Assembly (NCBI RefSeq): GCF_024198255.1
Contig: NZ_JAJVKW010000004.1
Coordinates: 124,001-188,000 of the forward strand
From: Myxococcus guangdongensis
Lineage (GTDB): Bacteria > Myxococcota > Myxococcia > Myxococcales > Myxococcaceae
Length of the DNA: 64,000 bases
Direction of reading: 5' to 3'
The translations under genes were made by a program, and so were the position numbers. Numbering within the stretch: the stretch's first letter is position 1; the number at the start of each line of letters is the position of its first letter. Positions 11,235-19,446 of this stretch are shown one piece after another. The notes beneath the pieces are model-generated. The model was not told the origin of the DNA, did no database searches, and saw only the letters and a list, made by a program, of their open reading frames with translations.

Positions 11235-11265
11235 AAGGCCCGTCCCCCCCGGACGGGCCTTTTTT
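11235..11265 (+). terminator. his attenuator terminator
   Basis: AAGGCCCGTCC (11235-11245) and GGACGGGCCTT (11251-11261) form a 9-bp GC stem with flanking A-T pairs and a 5-nt C-rich loop, followed by a run of T to 11265. It lies 36 nt after the hisL stop and 50 nt before the hisG ATG. A strong intrinsic terminator inside the transcribed leader of an operon is expected for attenuation. Confidence 0.93.
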
Positions 11266-11314
11266 CGTTTCCGCGCGGCCACCCTTCCCCCGCAGTCCCC
11301 CGCAAGGTCCACCC

Positions 11315-12175
11315 ATGTTGCTGAAGATCGCTCTTCCCAACAAAGGCCGCCTCTCCGAAGAGGTCCGTGAGCTTTTCAACGATGCGGGCCTGGAGGTCCG
11401 GGCCCGAGGAGACCGCGCGCTCACCGCGTCGCTCGGCGGTGAGTTCGAGGCCATCTTCGTCCGCGCGCAGGACATCCCGGAGTTCGTCGCGGACGGCGCG
11501 GCGCATGCGGGCGTCACCGGCTGGGATTTGGTGAACGAGGCGGGCCGCGAGCTCGAGCACCTGATGGACCTGGAGTTCGGCCGCTGCCGGCTGGTGGTGG
11601 CCGCGCGCGAGGAGAGTGGAATCAGCCACGCCAACGACGTGCGTGACGGCATGCGCGTCGCGTCATGCTTCCCGCGTCTGACGCTGGACTACTTCGCGCG
11701 CCGGGGGCAGAGCGTCACGGTGGTGCCCGTCTCGGGCGCGGCGGAGATCGCGCCGCACCTGGGCATCGCGGACATCGTCGTGGACCTGACGTCCACCGGG
11801 TCCACGTTGAAGATGAACGGCCTGCGCGAGGTGGCCACCGTGCTGGAGTCCAGCGCGCGGCTGGTGGCGTGCCGGACGAACGTGCCGGAGGCGCAGCGGA
11901 AGCTGGACGAGTTGAAGCTCGCGCTCGGCTCGGTGCTCGCGGCGCGGGGCAAGCGCTACCTGATGGCGAACGTGCCGAAGGACGAACTGCCCCGGGTGCG
12001 TGAGGTGTTGCCGGGGCTCAACGGTCCCACGGTGGTGGACGTGCTGGACGGAGGCCGCTTCGTCGCGGTGCACGCGGTGGTGCCGGCGAAGACCATCTAC
12101 CGCACGGTCAACGCGCTGAAGACGCTGGGCTGCGAGGGCATCCTCGTCACGCGCATCGAAAGGCTGGTGGCGTGA
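11315..12175 (+). CDS. hisG: ATP phosphoribosyltransferase HisG (long form)
   Basis: A 286-residue enzyme that condenses ATP with PRPP, the first and committed step of histidine synthesis. The start MLLKIALPNKGRL and the PRPP-binding block DIVVDLTSTGSTLK are typical. The C-terminal 75 residues form the ACT-like histidine-binding domain of the long, hexameric HisG type, which needs no HisZ. Feedback inhibition by histidine is expected. An AAGGT ribosome site precedes the ATG at 11315. It is the first structural gene after the attenuator, and its stop overlaps the hisD start (TGATG). Confidence 0.98.
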   Translation: MLLKIALPNKGRLSEEVRELFNDAGLEVRARGDRALTASLGGEFEAIFVRAQDIPEFVADGAAHAGVTGWDLVNEAGRELEHLMDLEFGRCRLVVAAREESGISHANDVRDGMRVASCFPRLTLDYFARRGQSVTVVPVSGAAEIAPHLGIADIVVDLTSTGSTLKMNGLREVATVLESSARLVACRTNVPEAQRKLDELKLALGSVLAARGKRYLMANVPKDELPRVREVLPGLNGPTVVDVLDGGRFVAVHAVVPAKTIYRTVNALKTLGCEGILVTRIERLVA

Positions 12176-13482
12176 TGATGTCGCTTCCTTCGTTCCTGCG
12201 GTACCGGGGGCCGCTGGCCAGCCTCTCGCGTCAGGACCGCCAGCGGTTGTTGGAGCGCGGTGGGGATGTGGACACGCGCATCGCCGCGCGGGTGCGTGAG
12301 CTCATCGCCCGGGTCCGGTTGGATGGGGACTGGGCGCTGTTCGAGATGGCGCGGCAGTTCGACCGGGCGGAGCTGTCCGCGTTGGAGGTGCCCCGCGCGC
12401 GCTGTGAGGAGGCGCTCGCGTCGTTGGAGCCCTCGGTGGCGCGGGCGTTGGGGCGCGCGGCGCGCAACATCGCTCGGGCCCACGAGGCGCAGAAGCCTCG
12501 CGCGGTGGAGGTGGAGACGGAGCCGGGGGTGTTGGTGGGACGCAGGCCAGACCCGCTGGGCCGCGTGGGCGTGTATGCGCCCGGTGGGCGCGCGGTGTAC
12601 CCGAGCAGCGTGTTGATGGGCGTGGTGCCCGCGAAGGTGGCGGGGGTGGGGGAGGTCATCGTCTGCTCGCCGCCGGGGCCGGATGGCTTGCCGCACCCGA
12701 GCGTGCTGGCCGCGGCGGTGCTCGCGGGCGCGGACCGGGTCTTCGCGTTGGGCGGCGCGGGCGCGGTGGCGGCCATGGCGTACGGCACGGAGAGCGTGCC
12801 CCGGGTGGACCGAATCGTCGGGCCGGGCAACGCGTACGTGGCGGAGGCCAAGCTCCAGGTGGTGGGCGCGGTGGCCATCGAGGCGCCGGCGGGACCGAGT
12901 GAAATCCTCGTCGTCGCCGACGAGACGGCGAGTCCCGAGGCGGTGGCGCGGGAGATGCTGGCGCAGGCCGAGCACGACCCGGATGCCGCGTGCGTGACGG
13001 TGGCGCGAGGCGAGGGGGTGGCGGAGGCCGTCGCGGAGCAGGTGCGTCGGTTGGCGGAGGACGCGAAGCGGCAGGAGATCGTCGCGGCGGCGCTGCGCTC
13101 ACGGGGCGGGGTGCTGAGCGTCGCCTCGCTGGAGGAGGCGTGGCCCTTCGTGGCGGACTTCGCGCCAGAGCACCTGCTGCTCGCCACGGCCGCGCCCTCC
13201 GCGGACCTCGCGCGGGTGCGCAACGCGGGCACCGTCTTCCTCGGTGAGCGCTCCTCGGTGGCGTATGGCGACTACATGACGGGCTCCAATCACGTGTTGC
13301 CCACGGCGGGGCTGGCGCGGGCGTACTCGGGGCTGAACCTGCTCGACTTCTACCGGTGGACCACCTACCAGCGCGTGGAGCGCGCCGCCTCCGAGGCGCT
13401 GGCGGAGGACGTGGGGCTGCTGGCCGACAGCGAGGGCCTGTTCGCGCACGCGGACGCCGCGCGGGCCTGGAGGGGCGCATGA
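12175..13482 (+). CDS. hisD: Histidinol dehydrogenase HisD
   Basis: A 435-residue zinc and NAD enzyme that oxidises L-histidinol to histidine in two steps, the end of the pathway. The blocks GRVGVYAPGGRAVYPSS, VDRIVGPGNAYVAEAK, AGPSEILVVAD and AEHDPDAA hold the NAD and zinc sites, and the C-terminal region has the expected GSNHVLPT. Translation is coupled to hisG: the ATG at 12175 shares its first base with the hisG stop, and a second ATG follows at 12178. The next gene, hisC, starts with a 4-nt ATGA overlap. Confidence 0.98.
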   Translation: MMSLPSFLRYRGPLASLSRQDRQRLLERGGDVDTRIAARVRELIARVRLDGDWALFEMARQFDRAELSALEVPRARCEEALASLEPSVARALGRAARNIARAHEAQKPRAVEVETEPGVLVGRRPDPLGRVGVYAPGGRAVYPSSVLMGVVPAKVAGVGEVIVCSPPGPDGLPHPSVLAAAVLAGADRVFALGGAGAVAAMAYGTESVPRVDRIVGPGNAYVAEAKLQVVGAVAIEAPAGPSEILVVADETASPEAVAREMLAQAEHDPDAACVTVARGEGVAEAVAEQVRRLAEDAKRQEIVAAALRSRGGVLSVASLEEAWPFVADFAPEHLLLATAAPSADLARVRNAGTVFLGERSSVAYGDYMTGSNHVLPTAGLARAYSGLNLLDFYRWTTYQRVERAASEALAEDVGLLADSEGLFAHADAARAWRGA

Positions 13483-14519
13483 TTCCCCTGCGCGAGTCCT
13501 TCCGGGACATCCCGCTGTATTCACCGCCGAAGCGGCCGTGTCGCGTGGACCTGAGCGACAACACGAACCTCTTCGGCGTGCCTCCCGCGGCGGAGCGGGT
13601 GCTGCGCGAGTCCCGTCCGGAGGCCCTGTCCCGCTACCCGCGCGGCTATGCGCCGGACTTGCGGAACGTCCTCGCGTCGAGGCTCGGTGTGGGGGCCGGG
13701 TGCGTGACGACGGGCTGTGGCTCGGACGATGTGTTGGACAGTGCGCTGCGCGCGTTCCTGGAGCCGGGCGAGGTGCTCGCGTTCCAGGACCCGACGTTCG
13801 TGATGATGCCGTTGTTCGCGAAGGTGAACGGCTTGAGGACGGCGGCGGTGCCGCTGCGCGCGGACTTCGACGTGGACCCGGAGGCGCTCTTGGCCACGGG
13901 GGCGAAGGTCATCTACCTGTGTTCACCGAACAACCCCACGGGCACGGTGCTGTCCCGCGCGGCGGTGGAGCGCGTGGTGGAGCAGGCGCCGGGCGTCGTC
14001 ATCATCGACGAGGCCTACGTGGAGTTCTCCTCGGAGCCGGGCTTCATGGACCTGGCGCGCACGCGTGAGAACGTGCTGGTGACGCGGACGTTCTCCAAGG
14101 CCTACGGGCTCGCGGGCATGCGGGTGGGCTGGGGCGTGGGCAGCGCGGCGCTCATCGCGGAGGTGGAGAAGGCGCGCGGACCGTACAAGCTCACCACGCT
14201 GGCGGAGTCGATGGCCGTCGCCGTCCTGTGCGAGGACGCGAGGTGGGTCGAGGTCCAGGTGGTCGAGGCGAGGAGGAATCGTGAACATCTCCGCGCCGGG
14301 TTGATGGCGATGGGGCTGTCGCCGCTGCCCTCCGAGGGCAACTTCCTGATGGTGCCGATACCGGACGCGCTGGGGGTGGCTCAGCGGATGCGTGAGCGGG
14401 ATGTGAACGTGAGGGCCTTCCAGGGGCTGACGGGCGTGGGGGATGCGCTCCGGATCGGCAGTGGACCGTGGCCCATGCTCGAGGCGGCGCTCGCGGCGCT
14501 GCGGGAGTCCTTGCGATGA
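13479..14519 (+). CDS. hisC: Histidinol-phosphate aminotransferase HisC
   Basis: A 346-residue PLP enzyme of the class I/II aminotransferase fold that makes histidinol phosphate from imidazole acetol phosphate and glutamate. Visible are YPRGYAPDLRNVLA near the N-terminus, the SPNNPTGTVL block, the IIDEAYVEF strand, and the PLP lysine in TFSKAYGLAGMRVG, with a later R in ALRIGSG binding the substrate. The ATG at 13479 overlaps the hisD stop by 4 nt and follows a GGAGGGG ribosome site. It is translationally coupled to hisD and hisH. Confidence 0.97.
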   Translation: MIPLRESFRDIPLYSPPKRPCRVDLSDNTNLFGVPPAAERVLRESRPEALSRYPRGYAPDLRNVLASRLGVGAGCVTTGCGSDDVLDSALRAFLEPGEVLAFQDPTFVMMPLFAKVNGLRTAAVPLRADFDVDPEALLATGAKVIYLCSPNNPTGTVLSRAAVERVVEQAPGVVIIDEAYVEFSSEPGFMDLARTRENVLVTRTFSKAYGLAGMRVGWGVGSAALIAEVEKARGPYKLTTLAESMAVAVLCEDARWVEVQVVEARRNREHLRAGLMAMGLSPLPSEGNFLMVPIPDALGVAQRMRERDVNVRAFQGLTGVGDALRIGSGPWPMLEAALAALRESLR

Positions 14520-15109
14520 GAGTCACCCTGTTCGATTACGGCGCTGGAAACCTGCACTCGCTCTCGAAGGCCCTGGCCATGGAGCCGGGAGTCGAGGTCC
14601 ACGTCGAGGAGGACCCTCGAAAGGCCGTGGACTCGGACGTGCTCGTGCTGCCCGGCGTGGGGGCGTTCGGCCTGGCGGCGGCGCGATTGGCGCCGGGACG
14701 GGACACGATGCGGCTGGCGCTGGAGCGAGGGCTGCCGTGCCTGGGCATCTGCCTGGGCATGCAGCTGCTGTTCGACTCGAGCGATGAGGGCGCGGGGAAG
14801 GGGCTGGGCTACTTCGCGGGCCACGTGCAGCGGCTCGCGGCACGGCGGGTGCCGCAGATGGGCTGGAACCAGGTGGACGAGGACAGCACGTTGTCCGGGG
14901 CGAAGCTGGACACCGTGTACTACGCGCACAGCTTCGTGTGCCGCGTGGCGGACCCGTCGCTCGTCACCGCGTGGACGACGCACGAGGGGGACCGCTTTCC
15001 GGCGGCGGTGCGTCGGGGGAAGGTGGTGGGCGTGCAGTTCCACCCGGAGAAGTCGTCGGCCTCGGGTGTGGCCTTCGTGCGGGCCTTCCTTCGGGAGGTG
15101 CGCTCATGA
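14516..15109 (+). CDS. hisH: Imidazole glycerol phosphate synthase, glutaminase subunit HisH
   Basis: A 197-residue class I glutamine amidotransferase. It releases ammonia from glutamine and passes it to HisF. The nucleophile cysteine is in the LGICLGMQLLF elbow, and the His and Glu of the triad are in GVQFHPEKSS. The N-terminal DYGAGNLHSL is typical for HisH. It overlaps the hisC stop by 4 nt and the hisA start by 4 nt. Its partner hisF lies two genes downstream. Confidence 0.97.
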   Translation: MRVTLFDYGAGNLHSLSKALAMEPGVEVHVEEDPRKAVDSDVLVLPGVGAFGLAAARLAPGRDTMRLALERGLPCLGICLGMQLLFDSSDEGAGKGLGYFAGHVQRLAARRVPQMGWNQVDEDSTLSGAKLDTVYYAHSFVCRVADPSLVTAWTTHEGDRFPAAVRRGKVVGVQFHPEKSSASGVAFVRAFLREVRS

Positions 15110-15822
15110 GGGCCATCCCCGCCATCGACCTGCGCGAGGGGGCCTGCGTGCAGCTCGTCGGAGGCTCGTATGACGCGGAGCGGGTGCGAGTGGAGGACCC
15201 GCTCGATGCGCTTCGTCACTGGCGCGGCTTCGGCTTCCGCTCCTTTCACGTCGTCGACCTGGACGCGGCGCTGGGGCGTGGCTCCAACGCTCAGGTGGTG
15301 TCGCGACTCACGTCGCACGAGCCGGGGCTCGCGTTCACGGTGGGCGGTGGTATCCGGGACACCGCGCGGGTGACGGCGCTGCTCGAAGGCGGTGCCTCGG
15401 GGGTGGTGGTGGGCACGCGCGCCATCGAGGACGCGGGGTGGTTGGCGGAGGTGACGGAGCGCTTTCCGGGACGTGTGGTGGTGGCGGCGGACGTGCGTGG
15501 GCGGGAGGTGGTGACCCGAGGGTGGACGGCGGGGAGTGGCAGGACGCTGGAGCAGGTCCTCGCGGCGCTGGAGCCGTTGTCGCTCGGTGGGCTGTTGGTG
15601 ACGGCGGTCCACAAGGAGGGGCAGTTGGAGGGCGTGGACCTGTCGCTGATGCGCGAGGTGGTGGAGCGCAGTCGGCACCGGCTCTACGCGTCCGGAGGCG
15701 TGACGACGCTGGACGACCTGCGCGCGTTGGCCTCGGTGGGTGCGTACGGAGCGGTCATCGGAATGGCGCTGTACACGGGACGACTGGATGCGCGCGCGGT
15801 CGCGCGGGAGTTCGCGGAATGA
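15106..15822 (+). CDS. hisA: Phosphoribosylformimino-AICAR-P isomerase HisA
   Basis: A 238-residue (beta/alpha)8 barrel that opens the ribose ring of ProFAR to make PRFAR. The N-terminal [12 protein letters not shown] holds the catalytic Asp, VGGGIRDT is the first phosphate loop, and the second half has [11 protein letters not shown] with the second Asp region slightly altered (family usually T-D-I-x-x-D-G). The C-terminal phosphate loop [12 protein letters not shown] is intact. The altered T-A-V-H-K-E-G in place of T-D-I-x-x-D-G removes the usual catalytic Asp pair and deserves a check. It has 4-nt overlaps with hisH and hisB, and a GGGAGGTG ribosome site. Confidence 0.93.
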   Translation: MRAIPAIDLREGACVQLVGGSYDAERVRVEDPLDALRHWRGFGFRSFHVVDLDAALGRGSNAQVVSRLTSHEPGLAFTVGGGIRDTARVTALLEGGASGVVVGTRAIEDAGWLAEVTERFPGRVVVAADVRGREVVTRGWTAGSGRTLEQVLAALEPLSLGGLLVTAVHKEGQLEGVDLSLMREVVERSRHRLYASGGVTTLDDLRALASVGAYGAVIGMALYTGRLDARAVAREFAE

Positions 15823-16355
15823 CCACCGTCACTCGGGAGACGAAGGAGACGCAGGTCCGCGTGGAGGTGTCGCTCGGGCGCGGGGTGACCCAGGTGGACA
15901 CGGGGCTCGTGTTCTTCGACCACATGCTCGCGACCTTCGGGCGCTACGCGGGGCTCGACTTGAAGCTGCATGCGCGGGGCGACCTCAAGCACCACGTGAT
16001 GGAGGACGTGGCGATCACATTGGGGACCGCGGTGCAGCGGGTGATTCCCGCGACGGCGGCGCGCTTCGCGGAGCGGACCATCCCCATGGACGACGCGCTG
16101 GTTCAGGCGTGCCTGGATGCCGGAGGGCGCTTCTTCTACGAGGGCCCGTTGAAGAACCGGCTGTACGAGCACTGGATGCGCTCGTTCTGCGAGCACGCGA
16201 AGGTGACGCTGCACCTGCGGGTGCTGCGCGGGAAGGACCGTCACCATGTGACGGAGGCGGCGTTCAAGGCGCTGGGGCTCGCGCTGCGGGACGCGATGGT
16301 GGACGGCGGCACGGTGTTCAGCATGAAGGGCTCCGTGGCCCTGGAGGTGACGTGA
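15819..16355 (+). CDS. hisB: Imidazoleglycerol-phosphate dehydratase HisB
   Basis: A 178-residue stand-alone dehydratase that converts IGP to imidazole acetol phosphate. Metal ligands are visible in [19 protein letters not shown] and [17 protein letters not shown]. It is a little shorter than the usual 190-205 residues and rather divergent between the two HHxxE motifs, where [15 protein letters not shown] replaces the usual VDLSGR block. There is no fused HisN phosphatase domain; that activity is supplied by the separate hisN. It overlaps hisA by 4 nt, and its stop shares one base with the hisF start. Confidence 0.94.
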   Translation: MTTVTRETKETQVRVEVSLGRGVTQVDTGLVFFDHMLATFGRYAGLDLKLHARGDLKHHVMEDVAITLGTAVQRVIPATAARFAERTIPMDDALVQACLDAGGRFFYEGPLKNRLYEHWMRSFCEHAKVTLHLRVLRGKDRHHVTEAAFKALGLALRDAMVDGGTVFSMKGSVALEVT

Positions 16356-17116
16356 TGCTCACGCGACGACTCATCGTCTGCCTGGATGTGAAGGGGGGGC
16401 GGGTGGTGAAGGGTGTCCGCTTCGAGGGGCTTCGCGACGTCGGAGACCCGGTGGAGCTGGCGCGGCGCTACGAGCAGGAGGGCGCGGACGAGGTGACGTT
16501 CCTCGACATCTCCGCGAGCGCCGAGGAGCGCGAGACGCTCTGGGACCTGGTGCGACGCACCGCGGAGCGGCTGTTCATCCCGCTGACCGTCGGTGGCGGC
16601 GTGCGCACGGTGGAGGACGTGGGTCGGGCGCTGCGCGCGGGGGCGGACAAGGTGAGCATCAACTCCGCGGCGGTGGCTCGGCCCGAGCTGCTCACCGAGT
16701 GCGCCGAGCGCTTCGGAGCACAGTGCGTGGTGGCGAGCATCGATGCTCGCAAGGAAGGGGAGCGCTACCGCGTCTACACGCATGGAGGGCGAAGGCCCAC
16801 CGAACTGGACGCGGTGACCTGGGCCCAGGTGTGCGTGGCCCGTGGGGCAGGGGAGGTGCTGCTCACGAGCATCGACCAGGACGGCGCGCGCTCGGGCTAC
16901 GACCTGGAGTTGACGCGGAGGGTGGCGGAAGCGGTCGACGTGCCCGTCATCGCCTCGGGTGGCGCGGGCAGCGCGGAGCACGTGCGAGACGGGCTCACGC
17001 GAGGTGGCGCGGACGCGGCGCTGGTGGCGGGCATCCTCCACGATGGGCTCACCTCGGTGGGCGCCATCAAGTCGCTCCTGCGCGCGAGCGGCCTGCCGAT
17101 TCGGAGCACGCCATGA
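16355..17116 (+). CDS. hisF: Imidazole glycerol phosphate synthase, cyclase subunit HisF
   Basis: A 253-residue barrel that joins ammonia from HisH to PRFAR, making IGP and AICAR. The first catalytic Asp is in [14 protein letters not shown] and the second in [14 protein letters not shown]. Phosphate loops are [14 protein letters not shown] and [13 protein letters not shown]. The block [11 protein letters not shown] is typical. Its ATG overlaps the hisB stop. After its stop comes the only larger gap in the operon (184 nt), which a 63-codon reading frame fills with 4-nt overlaps at both ends. Confidence 0.97.
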   Translation: MLTRRLIVCLDVKGGRVVKGVRFEGLRDVGDPVELARRYEQEGADEVTFLDISASAEERETLWDLVRRTAERLFIPLTVGGGVRTVEDVGRALRAGADKVSINSAAVARPELLTECAERFGAQCVVASIDARKEGERYRVYTHGGRRPTELDAVTWAQVCVARGAGEVLLTSIDQDGARSGYDLELTRRVAEAVDVPVIASGGAGSAEHVRDGLTRGGADAALVAGILHDGLTSVGAIKSLLRASGLPIRSTP

Positions 17117-17304
17117 CTCATGGGCGACGCGGCCGATTGAACCGCGCGAGCGCCGCGCAGAACAGGACGCACTCCATGACACGACGTCGTCGCGGCTTGA
17201 CGGGTGCGCAGGAGGCCCGAGGGATTCCCGCCGGCGGAGGTGCTCCTCACGAGGCCCTCCGGCCACGGCAGACGCGCAACGCGGAGAACAGGAGCAATCC
17301 ATGA
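17113..17304 (+). CDS. Possible 63-residue bridging ORF between hisF and hisN
   Basis: This frame starts at ATG 17113, overlapping the hisF stop by 4 nt, and ends at TGA 17302-17304, overlapping the hisN ATG by 4 nt. That is the same coupling seen at the other his junctions. The product would be basic and Arg-rich with no recognisable domain. An internal ATG at 17176 follows GAACAGGACGCACTCC, a near copy of the hisN ribosome region GAACAGGAGCAATCC, so part of the gap may come from duplication of that region. About 71% of third positions are G/C, close to background, so coding is not proven. It could simply let ribosomes run on to hisN. Confidence 0.3.
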   Translation: MTHGRRGRLNRASAAQNRTHSMTRRRRGLTGAQEARGIPAGGGAPHEALRPRQTRNAENRSNP

Positions 17305-18077
17305 GGACGCAAGGACTGATGCACGCAGCCGAGGAGGTCGCGCGCGCCGCGGGCGACGTCGCGCTGAGGTTCTTCCGAGGTGGCATCGCGGTGGACACCA
17401 AGAGCGACGGAACCCCCGTCACCGTGGCGGACCGCACCGCGGAGCAGACCGCACGCGAGTGGCTGGAGAAGCGCTTCCCCGAGGACGGAGTCCTCGGCGA
17501 GGAGTTCGGAGAGACGCGCCCTGGCGCGAAGCGCCGCTGGATTCTGGACCCCATCGACGGCACCAAGACCTTCATCCGTGGCGTGCCGCTGTGGGGAACG
17601 CTCATCGCACTGGCCGAAGGCGAGCGCATCCTCGTCGGCGCCGCGTACTTCCCCGCGGTGAGCGAGCTGCTCGTCGCCGCCCCCGGAGAAGGCTGCTTCT
17701 GGAACGGCCAGCGCGCCCGCGTCTCCGGACAATCCGACCTCTCCCGCGCCGTGGTCCTCTCCACCGACGAGCGCTTCGCCCAGTTCCCCGAACGAGGCGA
17801 GGCCTGGCGCCGCTTCACGCGTGACACCGCCGTGTCTCGCACCTGGGGCGACTGTTACGGCTACCTGCTCGTCGCCACGGGACGCGCCGAGGTGATGGTG
17901 GACGAGCTGCTCTCCCCCTGGGACGCGGCCGCGCTCCAACCCATCATCGAGGAGTCCGGCGGCGTCTTCACCGATTGGACCGGCCAGCGAACCGCCTTCG
18001 GCGGCAACGGCATCGCCACCAACAGCGCGCTGGCCCGCCTCACCCGTGAGCGCCTCGGCGCGACGAGGACCACCTGA
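17301..18077 (+). CDS. hisN: Histidinol-phosphatase HisN (inositol monophosphatase fold)
   Basis: A 258-residue Mg-dependent phosphatase of the inositol monophosphatase superfamily. Metal-binding motifs are GEEFGE (near residue 68), [15 protein letters not shown] (near 80-94) and [17 protein letters not shown] (near 204-220). Position inside a his operon, together with the absence of a HisB-fused or PHP-type phosphatase in the operon, points to removal of phosphate from histidinol phosphate. The start at 17301 has an AGGAG ribosome site. The stop shares one base with the hisIE start. A general inositol phosphatase is possible but less likely. Confidence 0.92.
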   Translation: MRTQGLMHAAEEVARAAGDVALRFFRGGIAVDTKSDGTPVTVADRTAEQTAREWLEKRFPEDGVLGEEFGETRPGAKRRWILDPIDGTKTFIRGVPLWGTLIALAEGERILVGAAYFPAVSELLVAAPGEGCFWNGQRARVSGQSDLSRAVVLSTDERFAQFPERGEAWRRFTRDTAVSRTWGDCYGYLLVATGRAEVMVDELLSPWDAAALQPIIEESGGVFTDWTGQRTAFGGNGIATNSALARLTRERLGATRTT

Positions 18078-18703
18078 TGCTGGACCTGGACGCACTCGAC
18101 TTCACCAAGGGCAACGGGCTCGTCACGGTGGTGACCCAGGACGCGGCCACGGGCGACGTGTTGATGGTCGCGCACGCGGACCGCGAGGCCCTGGCGCTCA
18201 CGCTCTCCACCGGAGAGATGCACTACCGCTCCCGCTCACGAGGCCTCTGGCACAAGGGCGCCACCAGCGGGAACACCCAACGCGTCGTCTCCCTGAGCGC
18301 GGACTGCGACAGGGACGCGGTGCTCGCCCGCGTCCACAAGGCCGGCCCCGCCTGTCACACCGGTGAAGAGACCTGCTTCGGCGCTGGCCGCTGGGATGCG
18401 CTCGCCGCGCTCGACGCCACGCTCACCGAGCGCGCCTCCCACGCGCCCGCGCACGACGAGAAGCCCGGCTACACGCGACGCCTGCTCGGTGACAGGAACC
18501 TGCGCCTGAAGAAGCTGGGCGAAGAGGCCGCGGAGCTGGTGACGGCCTGCGCGGACGCTGACTCGAGCCGCGCGGTGGAGGAGGCCGCCGACCTGCTCTA
18601 CCACCTGCTCGTCGCCATCAAGCCCCTGGGCCTCTCGCTCGAGGACGTGAAGGCCGTGCTCGCGCGTCGCGCGACGCCTCCCGTTTCAAGCAACACGAGA
18701 TGA
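18077..18703 (+). CDS. hisI: Bifunctional phosphoribosyl-AMP cyclohydrolase / phosphoribosyl-ATP pyrophosphatase HisIE
   Basis: A 208-residue fusion catalysing steps two and three of histidine synthesis. The HisI half (about 1-118) has [29 protein letters not shown] and the zinc-binding DCDRDAVL and GPACHTG blocks. The HisE half (about 130-205) has [15 protein letters not shown] and [12 protein letters not shown], the MazG-like helical metal site. It is the last gene of the histidine operon; 170 nt without a gene follow. It begins on the last base of the hisN stop. Confidence 0.97.
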   Translation: MLDLDALDFTKGNGLVTVVTQDAATGDVLMVAHADREALALTLSTGEMHYRSRSRGLWHKGATSGNTQRVVSLSADCDRDAVLARVHKAGPACHTGEETCFGAGRWDALAALDATLTERASHAPAHDEKPGYTRRLLGDRNLRLKKLGEEAAELVTACADADSSRAVEEAADLLYHLLVAIKPLGLSLEDVKAVLARRATPPVSSNTR

Positions 18704-18874
18704 AGCCATCGCACTTCACGTGAAATCCACGCGGGGCTGTCCGGACATTCCACGTATCAGTCCCCGAATTCCGGACGTGTCAGCGTCGACCCAGCGGGAT
18801 TTGTCCGTCACGGCTGCATCCTCACAGCAGCACTGCGACGAGGAGGTGATCGCACTGAGCAGTGACTCTCTTCA

Positions 18875-19429
18875 ATGAAAGGAGTGTTCCTGCTACACAT
18901 CCAGACGCGCGGCGCAGTGGAGAACGCCGGCCGGGCGCTTCTTGGAATCGAAACCGTCCGCCTCACCGGAGGCATCGTGAACGGCCCCACCACGTACAAG
19001 GCAGAGCTCATCGACCGAGTCATCTTCTCCCGCTGGCAGAATCCTCCGACCAAGGAGGATGTCGCGGCGATCCTGGCTCAGATGGAAGAGGCGGCGACGA
19101 GCCTCAACACGCGCCTCATCTACATCGGCTCCGTGAGCCCGAAGTCCAAGGTGCCCGACGCGAACGAGCGCACCATCCTCAACAACTTCCTGGTGGACGC
19201 GCGCAAGAAGTGTGTCGAGCAGGCGTGGCTCATCTACGAGGGCACGGACCTGCAGCACAACCTCCAGCGCGTCATCATCTCCGGCGTGCTCATCCTCACC
19301 CGCACCTTCGACAACTTCCTGTCGGTGGCGAAGTCGGGCGAGTCCATCGTCAAGGACGTGAGCACCGTCCTGAAGAAGGACGCGGCGCCCATCTTCCAGC
19401 TGGCCAAGGAGCGCGGCCTCGTCGCCTGA
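18875..19429 (+). CDS. Conserved-looking hypothetical protein
   Basis: A 184-residue soluble protein that I do not recognise. It opens MKGVFLLHIQTRGAVE, has a mixed alpha/beta pattern with a long helical middle part (TKEDVAAILAQMEEAATSLN) and a Lys-rich C-terminus. There is no signal peptide or membrane segment. Codon use is fully typical, so it is a real gene. The start is odd: an ideal ribosome site AGGAGGTGAT (18841-18850) lies 24 nt before the ATG at 18875, too far, and an in-frame stop at 18863 blocks a longer start. Two TCCGGAC sites (18740 and 18770) lie in the probable promoter. It is convergent with the next gene. Confidence 0.75.
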   Translation: MKGVFLLHIQTRGAVENAGRALLGIETVRLTGGIVNGPTTYKAELIDRVIFSRWQNPPTKEDVAAILAQMEEAATSLNTRLIYIGSVSPKSKVPDANERTILNNFLVDARKKCVEQAWLIYEGTDLQHNLQRVIISGVLILTRTFDNFLSVAKSGESIVKDVSTVLKKDAAPIFQLAKERGLVA

Positions 19430-19446
19430 GGCCGCCCCGGCGCCGC

